Assembly: GCA_016219185.1 (NCBI GenBank)
Contig: JACRBZ010000011.1
Location: 1-64,000, forward strand
Source: Deltaproteobacteria bacterium
Lineage (GTDB): Bacteria > Desulfobacterota > Desulfobacteria > Desulfobacterales > Desulfatirhabdiaceae
Direction of reading: 5' to 3'
Length of the DNA stretch: 64,000 bases
Positions 1 through 8,847 of this stretch are shown here, piece by piece (positions within the stretch are counted from its first letter, which is position 1; each line of letters starts with the position of its first letter). Position numbers and translations under genes: made by a program. The notes under the pieces are model-generated. The model ran no database searches. It saw only the letters and a list, made by a program, of their open reading frames with translations, and was not told the origin of the DNA.

Positions 1-51
1 GCCCCGGATGAGGAGCGCGCGGGTTTAGCGCGTCTGCTCGATCCGGATTGA
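1..51 (+). CDS. possible C-terminal end of a truncated gene
   Basis: The first 51 bases read open in frame 1 and end at a TGA, giving a short acidic and leucine-rich tail (ending RLLDPD). It could be the last codons of a gene that starts outside the window. Nothing identifies a family and the stretch is too short to prove coding. Confidence 0.2.
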   Translation, partial: APDEERAGLARLLDPD

Positions 52-113
52 TGGGCATGGACGTGCAGACTTCGACTCACTGAATAAATTGGAGCGCGCT
101 ACGCATCCGGGGC
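1..113. repeat. inverted repeat pair bounding a ~113 bp segment
   Basis: A 10-base sequence at 1-10 (gccccggatg) returns as its exact reverse complement at 104-113, and GGAGCGCGC occurs just inside both ends. This resembles a small palindromic or MITE-like element, but the left end coincides with the window edge, so its true extent is unknown. Confidence 0.3.
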
Positions 114-138
114 GATGGGACGCCGAAGGCGGCCCATC
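114..138. terminator. strong stem-loop, possible terminator
   Basis: GATGGG-a-CGCC, loop gaa, GGCG-g-CCCATC forms a 10-bp stem with one internal mismatch. No clear T-run follows, so it may be a structured repeat rather than a Rho-independent terminator. The stretch from 139 to 512 is AT-rich and shows no gene I can support. Confidence 0.35.
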
Positions 139-512
139 AAGGAATTCTATTGTTTCTGGATATCTTTCCAGCCAGTTAATGATCTCTGGAATATCTGCAA
201 CAACATGCTTTTCATTCTAAATGCATGTTTCATTACAACCTTTCAATATATTATGAAATAATTCTTGACAAGACATTTCAGGCATTTCATTTCTATTTCC
301 GTATATCACTCAAAATAAATGGATATAACAGTTTCTGAGTATTATTCATGGACAGCATCCCGTTACAGTTGCAAATAGATGGGGCGCTTTTGAAAATCAG
401 ATCGGTTCCGACTGGCTTTCATGCGCTGCTTTCATATTATCGTCATGTTCTGAAACAGGAATAAGGAAGCCCGCAGCCCACTTGATTTTTAGCTTTGGCC
501 ATGACACAGCGG

Positions 513-1568
513 CTAACGCATCGTAATATGTTCAGGAGCTTCTGTCACTTCCCCGATGATCGCGGCGTGGGGGATGCCGTTTTCTTTCAGGCCGGCCAGA
601 AGCGCATCTGACTGAGGACCGGGAATGCTGATCAAGAGGCCGCCGGAGGTCTGGGGATCAAAAGAGATATCCTGCAGGACACGGTCAACATGCGGGCCGA
701 AGGTCACCATTTTTTCCCGGAATTCCCGGTTTTTGTAAGTGCCTGCCGGCACCAGGCCCAAGGCGGCATATTCCCTGGCTTCCAGGATAACGGGAAGCTT
801 TGAAGCAAAAATTGTCATGCCGAATCCCGATCCGGCTACCATTTCGGCCAGATGCCCAATCAGGCCGAAACCGGTGATATCGGTGCAGGCGCTGACAGCA
901 AAATCGCTCATGATCTCGGCTGCCCTGCGATTCAGGGTCGCCATCAAGCGGATCGTGGTTTCGATGACTGAGGAAGTCGCCAGTCCGCCTTTAATCGCGG
1001 TATTGATGATGCCGGTCCCCAGGGGCTTGGTCAGAATCAGCCGGTCTCCCGGGCGGATCGTTTTTTGGGTCAAAACTTTGCCGGGATGGATGAATCCGGT
1101 AACCGACAGTCCGTATTTCAATTCACTGTCTTCGATGCTGTGTCCGCCGATCAGCACCACCCCGGCTTCGGTCATTTTGTCCAGGCCGCCCTGAATGATC
1201 TGCCGGAGCACGGAGATATCCATTGTTTTTAAAGGAAAGGCCACCAGATTCATGGCGGTTTTGGGAACGCCGCCCATGGCATATATGTCGCTCAAGGCAT
1301 TGGCCGCGGCAATCTGGCCGAATGCATACGGATCATCCACAATCGGCGTAAAAAAATCGACGGTCTGGATCAGCGCCAGGTCATCGGAAACTTTATAGAC
1401 ACCGGCGTCATCCGCGCGGTCGAGTCCGACCAGCACATTGGCATTAGTCGGAAACACCATGCCGCAAAGCGCCTTCTCCAGGTCCCCCGGAGGCAGTTTG
1501 GACGCTCAGCCGGCGCCTTTTACGGTTTCAGTCAGACGGAGAGGATGCGGGTCTTGTGAGGTTTTCAT
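513..1568 (-). CDS. selD: selenide, water dikinase, selenoprotein form (Sec21)
   Basis: Makes selenophosphate from selenide and ATP, the selenium donor for Sec-tRNA(Sec). Reading only from the ATG at 1460 loses the catalytic N-terminus. From the ATG at 1568 the frame gives 351 residues with an in-frame TGA at 1506-1508 in the context TVKGAG-U-ASK. This aligns with the Cys-x-x-Lys active site of E. coli SelD, so Sec21 and Lys24 are the catalytic residues. The RNA after the UGA can fold a small hairpin (CUCC, G-rich loop, GGAG), as expected of a bacterial SECIS. The rest is a normal SelD ATP-binding core, ending in the DPQTSGGLL region. The presence of a Sec-dependent SelD implies a working selA/selB/selC system elsewhere in the genome. 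The gene follows an mvhD remnant, which suggests it came to sit behind the Hdr cluster by rearrangement. Confidence 0.96.
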
Positions 1569-1577
1569 AGGTGTGTC

Positions 1578-1620
1578 TTATGTACACCAGCTACACAAAA
1601 ATGCAATCATATTGATTGTC
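1578..1620 (-). pseudogene. 5'-end remnant of an mvhD gene
   Basis: The minus strand reads NMIAFLCSWCT then TAA. This matches the CxxC-containing N-terminus of the MvhD proteins in this window (ITAFLCNWCTYG in the copy at 2.4-2.8 kb). Only about a dozen residues survive, directly upstream of selD. From 1621 to 1766 nothing else is recognisable. Confidence 0.5.
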
Positions 1621-1766
1621 GTTCATTCCCTATTATCGGGTTGCGCCGTTCGAAATTAATACACGATACGAGGCATATTCTGATTGGCAACAATCTGTGC
1701 TTGCACGGGTGGGACACCCTGGCTCTCAGGATAATTTCACAAAAAAGACAAATATATTTGATGCAA

Positions 1767-2147
1767 TCAAACAGCAGTGCAAGTTACAGGGCAGGCGTCC
1801 AGACAGGCGCGGCAACCGGTGCATCGTTCCGAAATGATCGAGTTGGCCTTTTTATTGACCTTCACGGTAAAACGGCCCGGCTCTCCCGTAACAGATTCGA
1901 CCTGTGCATAGGTGATCAGTTTGATGTTCGGGTGGCGACCGGCTGCCACCAGGTAAGGGGATAAAATGCACATGGAACAGTCCGTTGTCGGAAATGTTTT
2001 GTCAAGCTGCCCCATCACACCACCGATCGCCGGTGTTTTTTCCACCAGGTAAACGAGATACCCGGAATCCGCCAGATCAAGAGAAGCCTGGATACCCGCA
2101 ACACCGCCGCCAACCACCATCACCGCGCCAACACAATCTGTATTCAT
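1767..2147 (-). pseudogene. truncated hdrA (N-terminal FAD/ferredoxin part only)
   Basis: Encodes about 126 residues: the Rossmann FAD motif VVGGGVAGIQASLDLADSG, the Cys motif TTDCSMCILSP, and one ferredoxin-like motif CTGCRACLDACP. It then runs into an unrelated stop codon. The full-length HdrA proteins in this window exceed 1000 residues, so over 85% is missing. The start at 2147 is preferred because the reading frame farther upstream translates an intergenic repeat. It lies downstream of mvhD at 2.3-2.8 kb in the same hdrA/mvhD alternation as the intact operon, so it is most simply a deletion relic of a third module. Confidence 0.85.
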
Positions 2148-2204
2148 TGAAATCCCTTTGTATGAAAGTGAATCGTAAAATGTTCTTGCCCATTTGAGGA
2201 ATAA

Positions 2205-2283
2205 GGATCGAGGGGGATTTTTCAGGTGAGTAGCCGTCTGAAATCCCCCCTGGCCCCCCTTTCCAAAGAGGGGAATCATTTTC
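2205..2283. repeat. C-rich/G-rich intergenic repeat with inverted arms
   Basis: GGGGGATTT at 2212-2220 and its exact complement AAATCCCCC at 2241-2249 flank a short spacer, followed by a CCCCCT-tract and AAAGAGGGG. This arrangement is typical of dispersed intergenic repeats in large Desulfobacterota genomes. It lies between mvhD and the hdrA fragment. Confidence 0.4.
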
Positions 2284-2346
2284 ATGAATTTAAGAGGCTG
2301 AAAAATTTCTTCAAATCATCATCAACAACTCTTCAGCCTTTAAGCT

Positions 2347-2811
2347 TCAGCCTGTTTTTAAAATGGCTTCCTGAAATTCATATCGCGGCTCCATCGCCTT
2401 TTTCACAAATTGCCGAGAAGGGCCCAGACTCCGGACCGTTTCGATAACATTTGTGGCCACATCAACAAATTTTGTGGCTTCGGCGGAGGATATCCAGGAA
2501 AATTGCAGTCTTCCGGGTTCGATGCCCATGTGTTCGATCAGACTCTTGAACAAGGCAAATTTGCGGCGCGCATAGAAATTGCCCTCAATGTAGTGGCAGT
2601 CGCCCGGATGACAGCCGGAAACCCATACACCGTCGGCCCCATGGCGAAAAGCCGACAGGATGAACTTGGGGCTGACCCGCCCGCTGCACGGTAGCTTGAT
2701 AATACGGATGTTGGGGGGATGTTCCAAACGGCTGACTCCAGCCAGATCAGCGGCGCCATAAGTACACCAGTTACACAGAAATGCGGTAATGTTGGGTTCC
2801 CAAGTTGTCAT
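2347..2811 (-). CDS. mvhD: MvhD-family hydrogenase iron-sulfur subunit
   Basis: A 154-residue [2Fe-2S] protein of the methyl-viologen-reducing hydrogenase delta (MvhD/FrhD) family, which passes electrons to the FAD of HdrA. Visible ligands are Cys13 and Cys16 (FLCNWC), Cys42 (PCSGR), and Cys67/Cys72 in SGCHPGDCHY. It sits immediately downstream of metF in the leftward operon, and its own downstream hdrA partner is broken. No hydrogenase catalytic subunits are near, so it probably serves the MetFV/Hdr complex rather than a hydrogenase. The C-terminus is slightly longer than in the 146-residue paralogue at 4.5-4.9 kb. Confidence 0.93.
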   Translation of the reverse strand: MTTWEPNITAFLCNWCTYGAADLAGVSRLEHPPNIRIIKLPCSGRVSPKFILSAFRHGADGVWVSGCHPGDCHYIEGNFYARRKFALFKSLIEHMGIEPGRLQFSWISSAEATKFVDVATNVIETVRSLGPSRQFVKKAMEPRYEFQEAILKTG

Positions 2812-2845
2812 GTTTTCTCCATAATCGTTCAGGTTAATATTGGAA

Positions 2846-3781
2846 TCAGGGTATTACGGGCCGCGGCAGAAGCCCGGCCCGCTCCGCGATTTCCGGGACC
2901 CGGTGCTCCCATTCGATGGCCATGAGATGAACGCCGGCAATCCCTTCTATGATCTTGAATTCTTCAATCTGCTCCAGGCAGAACTTGATGCCTTCTTCGG
3001 CCGCCTTTCCTTTTTCAGCGCCTTTAAGCCGCTTGATCAGGGATTCGGGCACTTCCATCCCCGGCACGGACTTGGACATGTAGTTGGCCATACCGACGGT
3101 TTTCATGGGCGTGACGCCGGCCAGGATATGGCATTTTTCGGTCAAACCCATGTCCACGGCCTGTTTCATGAATGTCCGGAACCGGTCCATGTTGTAAATG
3201 CACTGGGTCTGAATGAAATCCGCGCCCGCGGCGATTTTCTTGGCCATCCGGTACACCCGGAAGTCAAAGGGCTCGGCAAAGGGATTGGCCGCAGCGCCGA
3301 TAAAGAGCCGGGGCGAAACGTCAATGGCGTCGCCGTTCATGAATTTGCCTTCATCCCGCATTTTTTTCACCAGGGAAATGAGCTGCATGGAGTCGATGTC
3401 ATAGACATTTTTGGCTGCGGGGTGATTGCCGAATTTCTGGTGGTCGCCGGACAGACACAGCATGTTCCGGACGCCCATCGCATGGACGCCGAGAATGTCC
3501 GACTGAATGGCCAGCCGGTTTCGGTCCCGGCACACCATCTGAAAATTGGGCTCCAGCCCTTCCTGAACCATGATGGCGGAGGCCGCCCAACTGGACAGCC
3601 GGACCACGGCAGTCTGGTTGTCCGTCAGATTCACCGCATCCACCATTCCCTTCAGATGAGCGAATTTTTCCTTGAGATGCGCGATATTCGCGCCCTTGGG
3701 CGGGCCGCATTCGCCGGTCAGGGCGAAATGACCGGCTTTGAGCACTTTTTCAAGATTACTGCCTGATTTGAGATCATCCAT
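2846..3781 (-). CDS. metF: 5,10-methylenetetrahydrofolate reductase
   Basis: A 311-residue MetF with an FAD-binding TIM barrel that reduces methylene-THF to methyl-THF. Family hallmarks include FALTGECGPPKG near the N-terminus and the barrel segments LCLSGDHQKFG and GADFIQTQCIYN. Its start overlaps the end of metV by 8 bases, implying translational coupling. A MetF paired with the zinc/Fe-S partner MetV and with HdrA/MvhD genes is the arrangement of the acetogenic/sulfate-reducer methyl-branch enzyme (the MetVF-HdrABC-MvhD type known from Moorella). It therefore likely works in the Wood-Ljungdahl pathway, probably oxidatively in a sulfate reducer, with electrons handled by the adjacent Hdr modules. 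Confidence 0.96.
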   Translation of the reverse strand: MDDLKSGSNLEKVLKAGHFALTGECGPPKGANIAHLKEKFAHLKGMVDAVNLTDNQTAVVRLSSWAASAIMVQEGLEPNFQMVCRDRNRLAIQSDILGVHAMGVRNMLCLSGDHQKFGNHPAAKNVYDIDSMQLISLVKKMRDEGKFMNGDAIDVSPRLFIGAAANPFAEPFDFRVYRMAKKIAAGADFIQTQCIYNMDRFRTFMKQAVDMGLTEKCHILAGVTPMKTVGMANYMSKSVPGMEVPESLIKRLKGAEKGKAAEEGIKFCLEQIEEFKIIEGIAGVHLMAIEWEHRVPEIAERAGLLPRPVIP

Positions 3782-4448
3782 TTTGGATCAATTCCTCCCT
3801 TCTGCTCTGCCGGGGACCGCCATCTCTGGCTGTTTGCCAGTTTTTGGCAGGGACGATGTTCAGAAGGTCATCCAGCCTTCCCTGTTCCACTTTTTTGCGC
3901 ACGATCATGTCCCAGATACAGTTGACATTTTTGGAAATTTCGCATTTGCCGTGATCCGATCCGCCGCAGGGGCCGTTCAACAAACTTTTGGAGCACCGGG
4001 CCACCGGGCACATCCCGTCAAAATGATGGATGACGCAGGTTCCGCATCCTGCGCAGCGTTCTTCCCAGATTCCGTGGGCCACGGCCCCGCCAAAGAACGT
4101 GGTATTGACCGCCGGGAAAAACCGCTGGCCGGGATAGGCCTCGGCCAGAAACTGGGGCCCCACGCCGCAGGCCATGGACACCACCGCATCAAAATCGTTC
4201 ACCACGGGTTTGAGCATTTCCACGTATTCTGGGTCGCACTGCCTTTCCAGCACCGTTTCCTCCACAATCAGTGGACGATCCGCCATTTTTGCCGCGATCC
4301 TAAGTGTGGCTGCCAGAACCTGCACTTCCTTGAGACCGCCGACATTGCAGACGGTCACGCAGCCTTTGCATCCGACCAGAAGGATTTTCCGGCAGTTTTT
4401 AACCATATCCTGAATCTCGGAAAGAGATTTTCGATCCGCAACAATCAT
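3774..4448 (-). CDS. metV: methylene-THF reductase C-terminal/zinc-FeS partner subunit
   Basis: A 224-residue MetV-type protein, the small partner of MetF in acetogens and sulfate reducers. It is cysteine-rich: GCKGCVTVC near residue 30, then CAGCGTC and SLLNGPCGGS in the C-terminal half, the latter typical of the methylene-THF reductase C-terminal domain. A good ribosome-binding site (GGAAGGTGAACG) precedes the ATG at 4448. It lies between an mvhD and metF with 14 bases to the former and an 8-base overlap with the latter. It is thought to connect MetF flavin to the iron-sulfur chain of HdrA/MvhD; that role is inferred from known complexes. Confidence 0.92.
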   Translation of the reverse strand: MIVADRKSLSEIQDMVKNCRKILLVGCKGCVTVCNVGGLKEVQVLAATLRIAAKMADRPLIVEETVLERQCDPEYVEMLKPVVNDFDAVVSMACGVGPQFLAEAYPGQRFFPAVNTTFFGGAVAHGIWEERCAGCGTCVIHHFDGMCPVARCSKSLLNGPCGGSDHGKCEISKNVNCIWDMIVRKKVEQGRLDDLLNIVPAKNWQTARDGGPRQSRREELIQNG

Positions 4449-4462
4449 CGTTCACCTTCCTT

Positions 4463-4903
4463 CTATTCCGTTGCAGCCTCGGCTGCGGGTTGTCGGCGGA
4501 CAGGACTGGGACCCAGTTTCCGGATCCGGTCCGTCATGTCGATCGCGATTTCTGCAAACCGTGGCCCCATGGCCGAGCTGAGATTGTACATTTCCACGCG
4601 TTCGGGTTCTATTCCCAGTTCCGTCAGCGTTTTTTTGACATATTCCACCCGTTTGCGGGCTTTCAGGTTTCCGGAAACAAAATGGCAGTCTCCTTCCATA
4701 CACCCGGCCACATATACTCCGTCCGTACCATCTTCGATGGCCTTCAGCAGATGGACGATGTCCACCCGGCCGGTGCAGGGAACCTGGCTGATCTTGATGC
4801 TGGTGGGATAGGACAGCCGCATGGACCCTGCCAGATCCGCGGCTGCATACGCACAATATTTACAACAAAACGCGATAATCGTCGGCTCAAATGCGTCAGA
4901 CAT
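4463..4903 (-). CDS. mvhD: MvhD-family hydrogenase iron-sulfur subunit (second copy)
   Basis: A 146-residue MvhD paralogue with the same ligand pattern (CCKYC, PCTGR, GCMEGDCHF). It lies between hdrA (4955-8020) and metV, so it is probably the MvhD that docks on that HdrA and on MetVF. The C-terminal 15 residues are Ala/Pro/Glu-rich and probably disordered. Sequence divergence from the 2.3 kb and 8.0 kb copies indicates old duplications rather than a recent tandem repeat. Confidence 0.93.
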   Translation of the reverse strand: MSDAFEPTIIAFCCKYCAYAAADLAGSMRLSYPTSIKISQVPCTGRVDIVHLLKAIEDGTDGVYVAGCMEGDCHFVSGNLKARKRVEYVKKTLTELGIEPERVEMYNLSSAMGPRFAEIAIDMTDRIRKLGPSPVRRQPAAEAATE

Positions 4904-4954
4904 ATAATTTCTCCCGGTTATTATTGGTAATGGGTGACTCCTGCCCCAGTCCCC

Positions 4955-7900
4955 TTATCCCACATGGAACAGCGCATCGGTTTTGGCATTGATCTGCTCG
5001 TCCGTAAAATGTTTCAGGGTAATGGCTTTACCGGGACATTCGGATGCGCACACGCCGCAGCCATGACATTCCACCGCTTCGATGACGGCATGGCCTTTTG
5101 CCGGATCGATGTGGGGAATGCCGTAAGGACAGGTCCGCACACAGGTCAGGCACACCGCGCAGCGCTCCGGATTAACGACTGCAATGACGCTTCCCACCAT
5201 GATGGCGGTTTTGGACACGATGTTCATGGTTCGGGACACCGCGGCCTTTGCCTGGGCAATGCTTTCATCCAGGGTTTTGGGATAATGGGCCAGCCCTGCC
5301 AGAAACAGCCCTTCGGAGGCGAAATCAACGGGTCTGAGCTTGGCGTGCGCTTCCACCAGGAATCCTTCCGCATTGGTCGGCACCTTGAACGCTTCAAAGA
5401 ATTTCTTGTTCTCATTTGGAAGAATGGCAGAGGCCAGCACCACAAGATCCGGATTCATGGTCATGGGCCGCTGCAGGATGTGATCCGTCACGGTCAACGA
5501 CAATTGGCCCCAGTCCGATACCGGCGGATCGCCAGGCTCCACCGTTACCACCGGCGGATTTTCCGGATCATACCGGACAAACTGGATCCCGACTTCACGG
5601 GCTTTTTGATACAAAGATTCCCGGAATCCATAGGAGCGGATGTCCCGGTAAAGGATAAATATCTGCATGTCCGGCTGGATGGCTTTGAGCCACAGCGCGC
5701 TTTTCAGGCTATGCGTACAGCAGACCCGGCTGCAATAGGGCCGCTCCGGAGACCTGGACCCCACGCACTGAATGAACACGGCCAGTTTGGCGGACAGCAG
5801 TCGGCTGTCCCGATCCGTGGCCGCGACATCAAACTCCAGATGAGTCAAAACCGCCGGATGGACCCCATGCTGAAATTCCGTGGGGATGTATTCATGGCCG
5901 CCGGTGGCCAGAATGGCCGCGCCATGCGTGATGACCGTGGAATGATCCTTTCCGTCGCCGTTTTGGGTAACCAGCGTGGTCGAAAAATTGCCGATGGTTC
6001 CGGTAACGTGCACGACATTGGTTTCCATGAAAATTTTAATGCGTTCATGGTTTTGAACCGATGCCATCAAGTCATTCAAATAAGGCGCGACCGGCTCTCC
6101 CTGCCAGGTGGTTTTCAACTGACGCGCCATGCCGCCCAACTGATTGCTTCGCTCCACAAGCCAGGCCTGATATCCCTGCCGGGCAACGCCCAGGGCCGCT
6201 TCCATGCCGGCAGCGCCGCCGCCGACAATCAGAACGGAATTGGTGACACTCAGCATGACCTGCGGAAGCGGCTCGATGTAGGCTGCCTTGGCAACGGCCA
6301 TGCGCACCAGATCCTTGGCCTTGGCCGTGGCTTTGACCGGGCTTGCCATATGCACCCAGGTGTTCTGATCCCGGATATTGGCCATTTCAAAAAGATATTT
6401 GTTCAGACCCGCTTCCCGGAGGGTTTCCTGAAACAGCGGCTCATGGGTCCGGGGCGAGCAAGACGCCACCACCACCCGGTTGATGCCTTTTTCAACCAGA
6501 ACCTGTTTGATTTTTTCCTGGGTATCCTGAGAGCAGGTAAAGAGATTGTCCTCCACATGGATGACGTAAGGCAGGGTCCTGGCATATTCGCGGATGGCCG
6601 GCACATCCGCCACGCCGCCGATGTTGATGCCGCAGTTGCAGACAAAAACGCCGATGCGGGGCTGCTGACCGGTGAAATCGGTTTCAAGGGGCAAGTCCCT
6701 GACCCGGGTCCGGCTCCATCTGGCCTCGGACAGGGTCTCGGTGGCTTCGGCAGCGGCGGCCGAGGCTTCCATGACAGACTGCGGGATGTCCTTGGGACCT
6801 TGAAACGCGCCGCAAACATAGACCCCTTCCCGGCTGGTGCTGACCGGATGAATATCCGCGGTCCGGGCATAGTTGTAGCTATTTAGATCGATGCCCAACC
6901 TGCCCGCCAGATCGATGGCCGATTGCGGCGGAGACAGCCCCACGGACAGCACCACCATATTGAAGGTTTCTTCCTGAACATCGCCGGATTCCAGGATATA
7001 GCGAACGTTCAGGTCCCCGTTTTTCATCGGTTCGATGGTGTGAATCCGGGACCGGATAAACCGCACGTTTTTCTCGTCTTTGGCACGGGTATAATATTTG
7101 TCAAAGTCCTTGCCGTAGGTTCGCATATCCATGTAGAAAACCGCGGTATCCAGCGGCGTGGATGCGTGTTCCTTGGCGATCATGGTCTGCTTGATGGCGT
7201 ACATGCAGCACACGGAAGAGCAGTAACCGTGACAGGCCCGGTTGATGTCCCGGGAACCCACGCATTGCAGCCAGGCGATTTTCTCCGGGATTTCACGATC
7301 AAAGGGGCGCATCAGATGGCCTTTGTATGGCCCGGATGCACTTAAGATCCGCTCAAACTCCAGGCTGGTGACAACATTTGGATGCCGGCCATATGCCAGG
7401 GTATCCAAAACTGTTGGATCGTACACGGAATTGCCCATGGCCAGGATCACGGCCCCCACGTCCAGGACGGTTCTGCGGGGGCTGTCCCCGTAGGAGATCG
7501 CCTCGGCCAGACAGGCCTTCTCGCAGAGACCGCACCCGATGCAGGCGCCGCGGTCAATGGCATACGCCAGGGGAACCGCCTGGGGATATTTGATGTAGGT
7601 TGCCTTGCGCAGATCCAGGCCGCAATCGAATTCATTGATGGCCGTTACCGGACAGACCTGACGGCACTGGCCGCAGGCCGTGCATTTTTCGATATCGATA
7701 TATCGCGGATCATTGCGGACGGTCGCTCGAAAGGCTCCGGCCCGGCCTTCCAGAGATTCCACCTCGCTGTTGGAAATGATGTTGATGTTCAGATGCCGGC
7801 CGACCTCGACCAGAAATGGAGATATGACGCACATGGCGCAGTCGTTGGTCGGAAAGGTTTTGTCCAGTTGGGCCATCAGTCCGCCGACGCTCGTGGAATT

Positions 7901-8020
7901 ATCCACAAGATGGACAAAATATCCGGCGTTGGCCATATCCAGAGATGCCTGAATGCCGGCGACACCGGCGCCGACGACCATGACGCTGCCGACCTTTTCG
8001 GTTGTTTTTTGAAGGTTCAT
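4955..8020 (-). CDS. hdrA: long HdrA-like electron-bifurcating iron-sulfur flavoprotein
   Basis: A 1021-residue protein of two fused halves. The N-terminal half is QmoA/HdrA-like: FAD motif VVGAGVAGIQASLDMAN, Cys motif TNDCAMC, ferredoxin motifs CTACGQCRQVCP and CIGCGLCEKAC, and CSSVCCMYAIK. The C-terminal half resembles canonical HdrA: VFVCNCGINIGG, a second FAD motif VLIVGGGAAGMEAA, then two [4Fe-4S] motifs CAVCLTCVRTCP and CHGCGVCASECP near the C-terminus. Canonical HdrA is about 650 residues, so this is the fused double-flavin type. No Sec codon is seen at the Cys-Cys site used by some HdrA selenoproteins. It is placed directly before mvhD, metV and metF, and a role in electron confurcation/bifurcation with methylene-THF reductase is inferred from this synteny. 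Confidence 0.93.
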   Translation of the reverse strand: MNLQKTTEKVGSVMVVGAGVAGIQASLDMANAGYFVHLVDNSTSVGGLMAQLDKTFPTNDCAMCVISPFLVEVGRHLNINIISNSEVESLEGRAGAFRATVRNDPRYIDIEKCTACGQCRQVCPVTAINEFDCGLDLRKATYIKYPQAVPLAYAIDRGACIGCGLCEKACLAEAISYGDSPRRTVLDVGAVILAMGNSVYDPTVLDTLAYGRHPNVVTSLEFERILSASGPYKGHLMRPFDREIPEKIAWLQCVGSRDINRACHGYCSSVCCMYAIKQTMIAKEHASTPLDTAVFYMDMRTYGKDFDKYYTRAKDEKNVRFIRSRIHTIEPMKNGDLNVRYILESGDVQEETFNMVVLSVGLSPPQSAIDLAGRLGIDLNSYNYARTADIHPVSTSREGVYVCGAFQGPKDIPQSVMEASAAAAEATETLSEARWSRTRVRDLPLETDFTGQQPRIGVFVCNCGINIGGVADVPAIREYARTLPYVIHVEDNLFTCSQDTQEKIKQVLVEKGINRVVVASCSPRTHEPLFQETLREAGLNKYLFEMANIRDQNTWVHMASPVKATAKAKDLVRMAVAKAAYIEPLPQVMLSVTNSVLIVGGGAAGMEAALGVARQGYQAWLVERSNQLGGMARQLKTTWQGEPVAPYLNDLMASVQNHERIKIFMETNVVHVTGTIGNFSTTLVTQNGDGKDHSTVITHGAAILATGGHEYIPTEFQHGVHPAVLTHLEFDVAATDRDSRLLSAKLAVFIQCVGSRSPERPYCSRVCCTHSLKSALWLKAIQPDMQIFILYRDIRSYGFRESLYQKAREVGIQFVRYDPENPPVVTVEPGDPPVSDWGQLSLTVTDHILQRPMTMNPDLVVLASAILPNENKKFFEAFKVPTNAEGFLVEAHAKLRPVDFASEGLFLAGLAHYPKTLDESIAQAKAAVSRTMNIVSKTAIMVGSVIAVVNPERCAVCLTCVRTCPYGIPHIDPAKGHAVIEAVECHGCGVCASECPGKAITLKHFTDEQINAKTDALFHVG

Positions 8021-8066
8021 GATGGTTCCTCTAATGAGTTGTGTTTATCCTGAAGGCATTCATCCG

Positions 8067-8828
8067 TCAGCATGCAGCGGCGGCGGCAAACAATGGTGTT
8101 CTTCCCTCATGTCCGCTCAGTTCGGCCTGGGAGTTTCGCTCCAGGTCATTGAGCCGCAGCGATACGGTATAAACGGGAAGGCCGGTTTTCTCCGACAGTT
8201 CCCGGACAGAGGCCGGGGCCTGGGAAATGATTTCCTGTATCATGGCCTTGTGATATTCCGTTTCCACAGCCTCCTGAATCACCCGCTGAAAATGGGCCGG
8301 GTCTGTTTTTTCATGATACACATTTTCCCGTTCGGTCACCTGCCGGTCGATGCCGACCAGCCAGCGCAGGCGGGTCGTGGCCAGGGATCTGGCCAGGCTG
8401 GCCAGGGCCAGGGCATGTTGCTGCGGCGCCATCGGCCCCGATCCGGCAATGGATGCCGTAAAATCCGTCACGCTGTCGGCATAGGGCTGGGCTTCCGCCG
8501 CACTGGCCCACACCAGGCGTATCCGGTCCCGACCGATTCCCGAGATATCCAGAAGATTCGCCAGCATGTCCATTCGTCTGAGCGTATAGACATTGCCGTC
8601 CTGATAATGACAGTCCCCGATATGACAGCCGCCGATAAAGACGCCGTCAAATCCTTCTTTAAGGCCACGGATGACAAAGAGCGGATCCACCCGTCCCGAA
8701 CACATGGTTCGAATGACCCGGATATTGGGCGGGTATTGAAGCCGCGACACCCCGGCCAGGTCCGCGCCCGCGTAAGCGCACCAGTTGCATAAAAATGCCA
8801 GTATTTTGGGCTGAAACGATGTTTCCAT
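8067..8828 (-). CDS. mvhD: MvhD-like subunit with C-terminal winged-helix extension
   Basis: Residues 1 to about 140 are a standard MvhD [2Fe-2S] domain (FLCNWCAYAGADLAG, MCSGR, GCHIGDCHY). It continues for another ~110 residues, ending in a segment that reads like a winged helix-turn-helix (EIISQAPASVRELSEKTGLP, then YTVSLRLNDLERN). Total length is 253 residues against about 140-150 for the stand-alone copies. It lies between the two long hdrA genes with 19- and 46-base gaps, so it belongs to the same operon. The extension may be a protein-interaction module; no DNA-binding role is shown. The last residues are Ala-rich and end in Cys. Confidence 0.9.
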   Translation of the reverse strand: METSFQPKILAFLCNWCAYAGADLAGVSRLQYPPNIRVIRTMCSGRVDPLFVIRGLKEGFDGVFIGGCHIGDCHYQDGNVYTLRRMDMLANLLDISGIGRDRIRLVWASAAEAQPYADSVTDFTASIAGSGPMAPQQHALALASLARSLATTRLRWLVGIDRQVTERENVYHEKTDPAHFQRVIQEAVETEYHKAMIQEIISQAPASVRELSEKTGLPVYTVSLRLNDLERNSQAELSGHEGRTPLFAAAAAC

Positions 8829-8847
8829 GTTTTTGTTTTTCTCCTTG

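Noticed and set aside
1-113. tRNA-like features (TTCGACTC) near the left edge
   Set aside because: No acceptor, D- or anticodon arm can be formed; the inverted ends are better explained as a palindromic repeat.
2840-3766. Long plus-strand frame opposite metF, and similar long antisense frames at 4.9-6.9, 7.4-8.1 and 9.2-9.9 kb
   Set aside because: Shadows of high-GC third positions of the real minus-strand genes; His/Arg/Gly-rich with no domain pattern.
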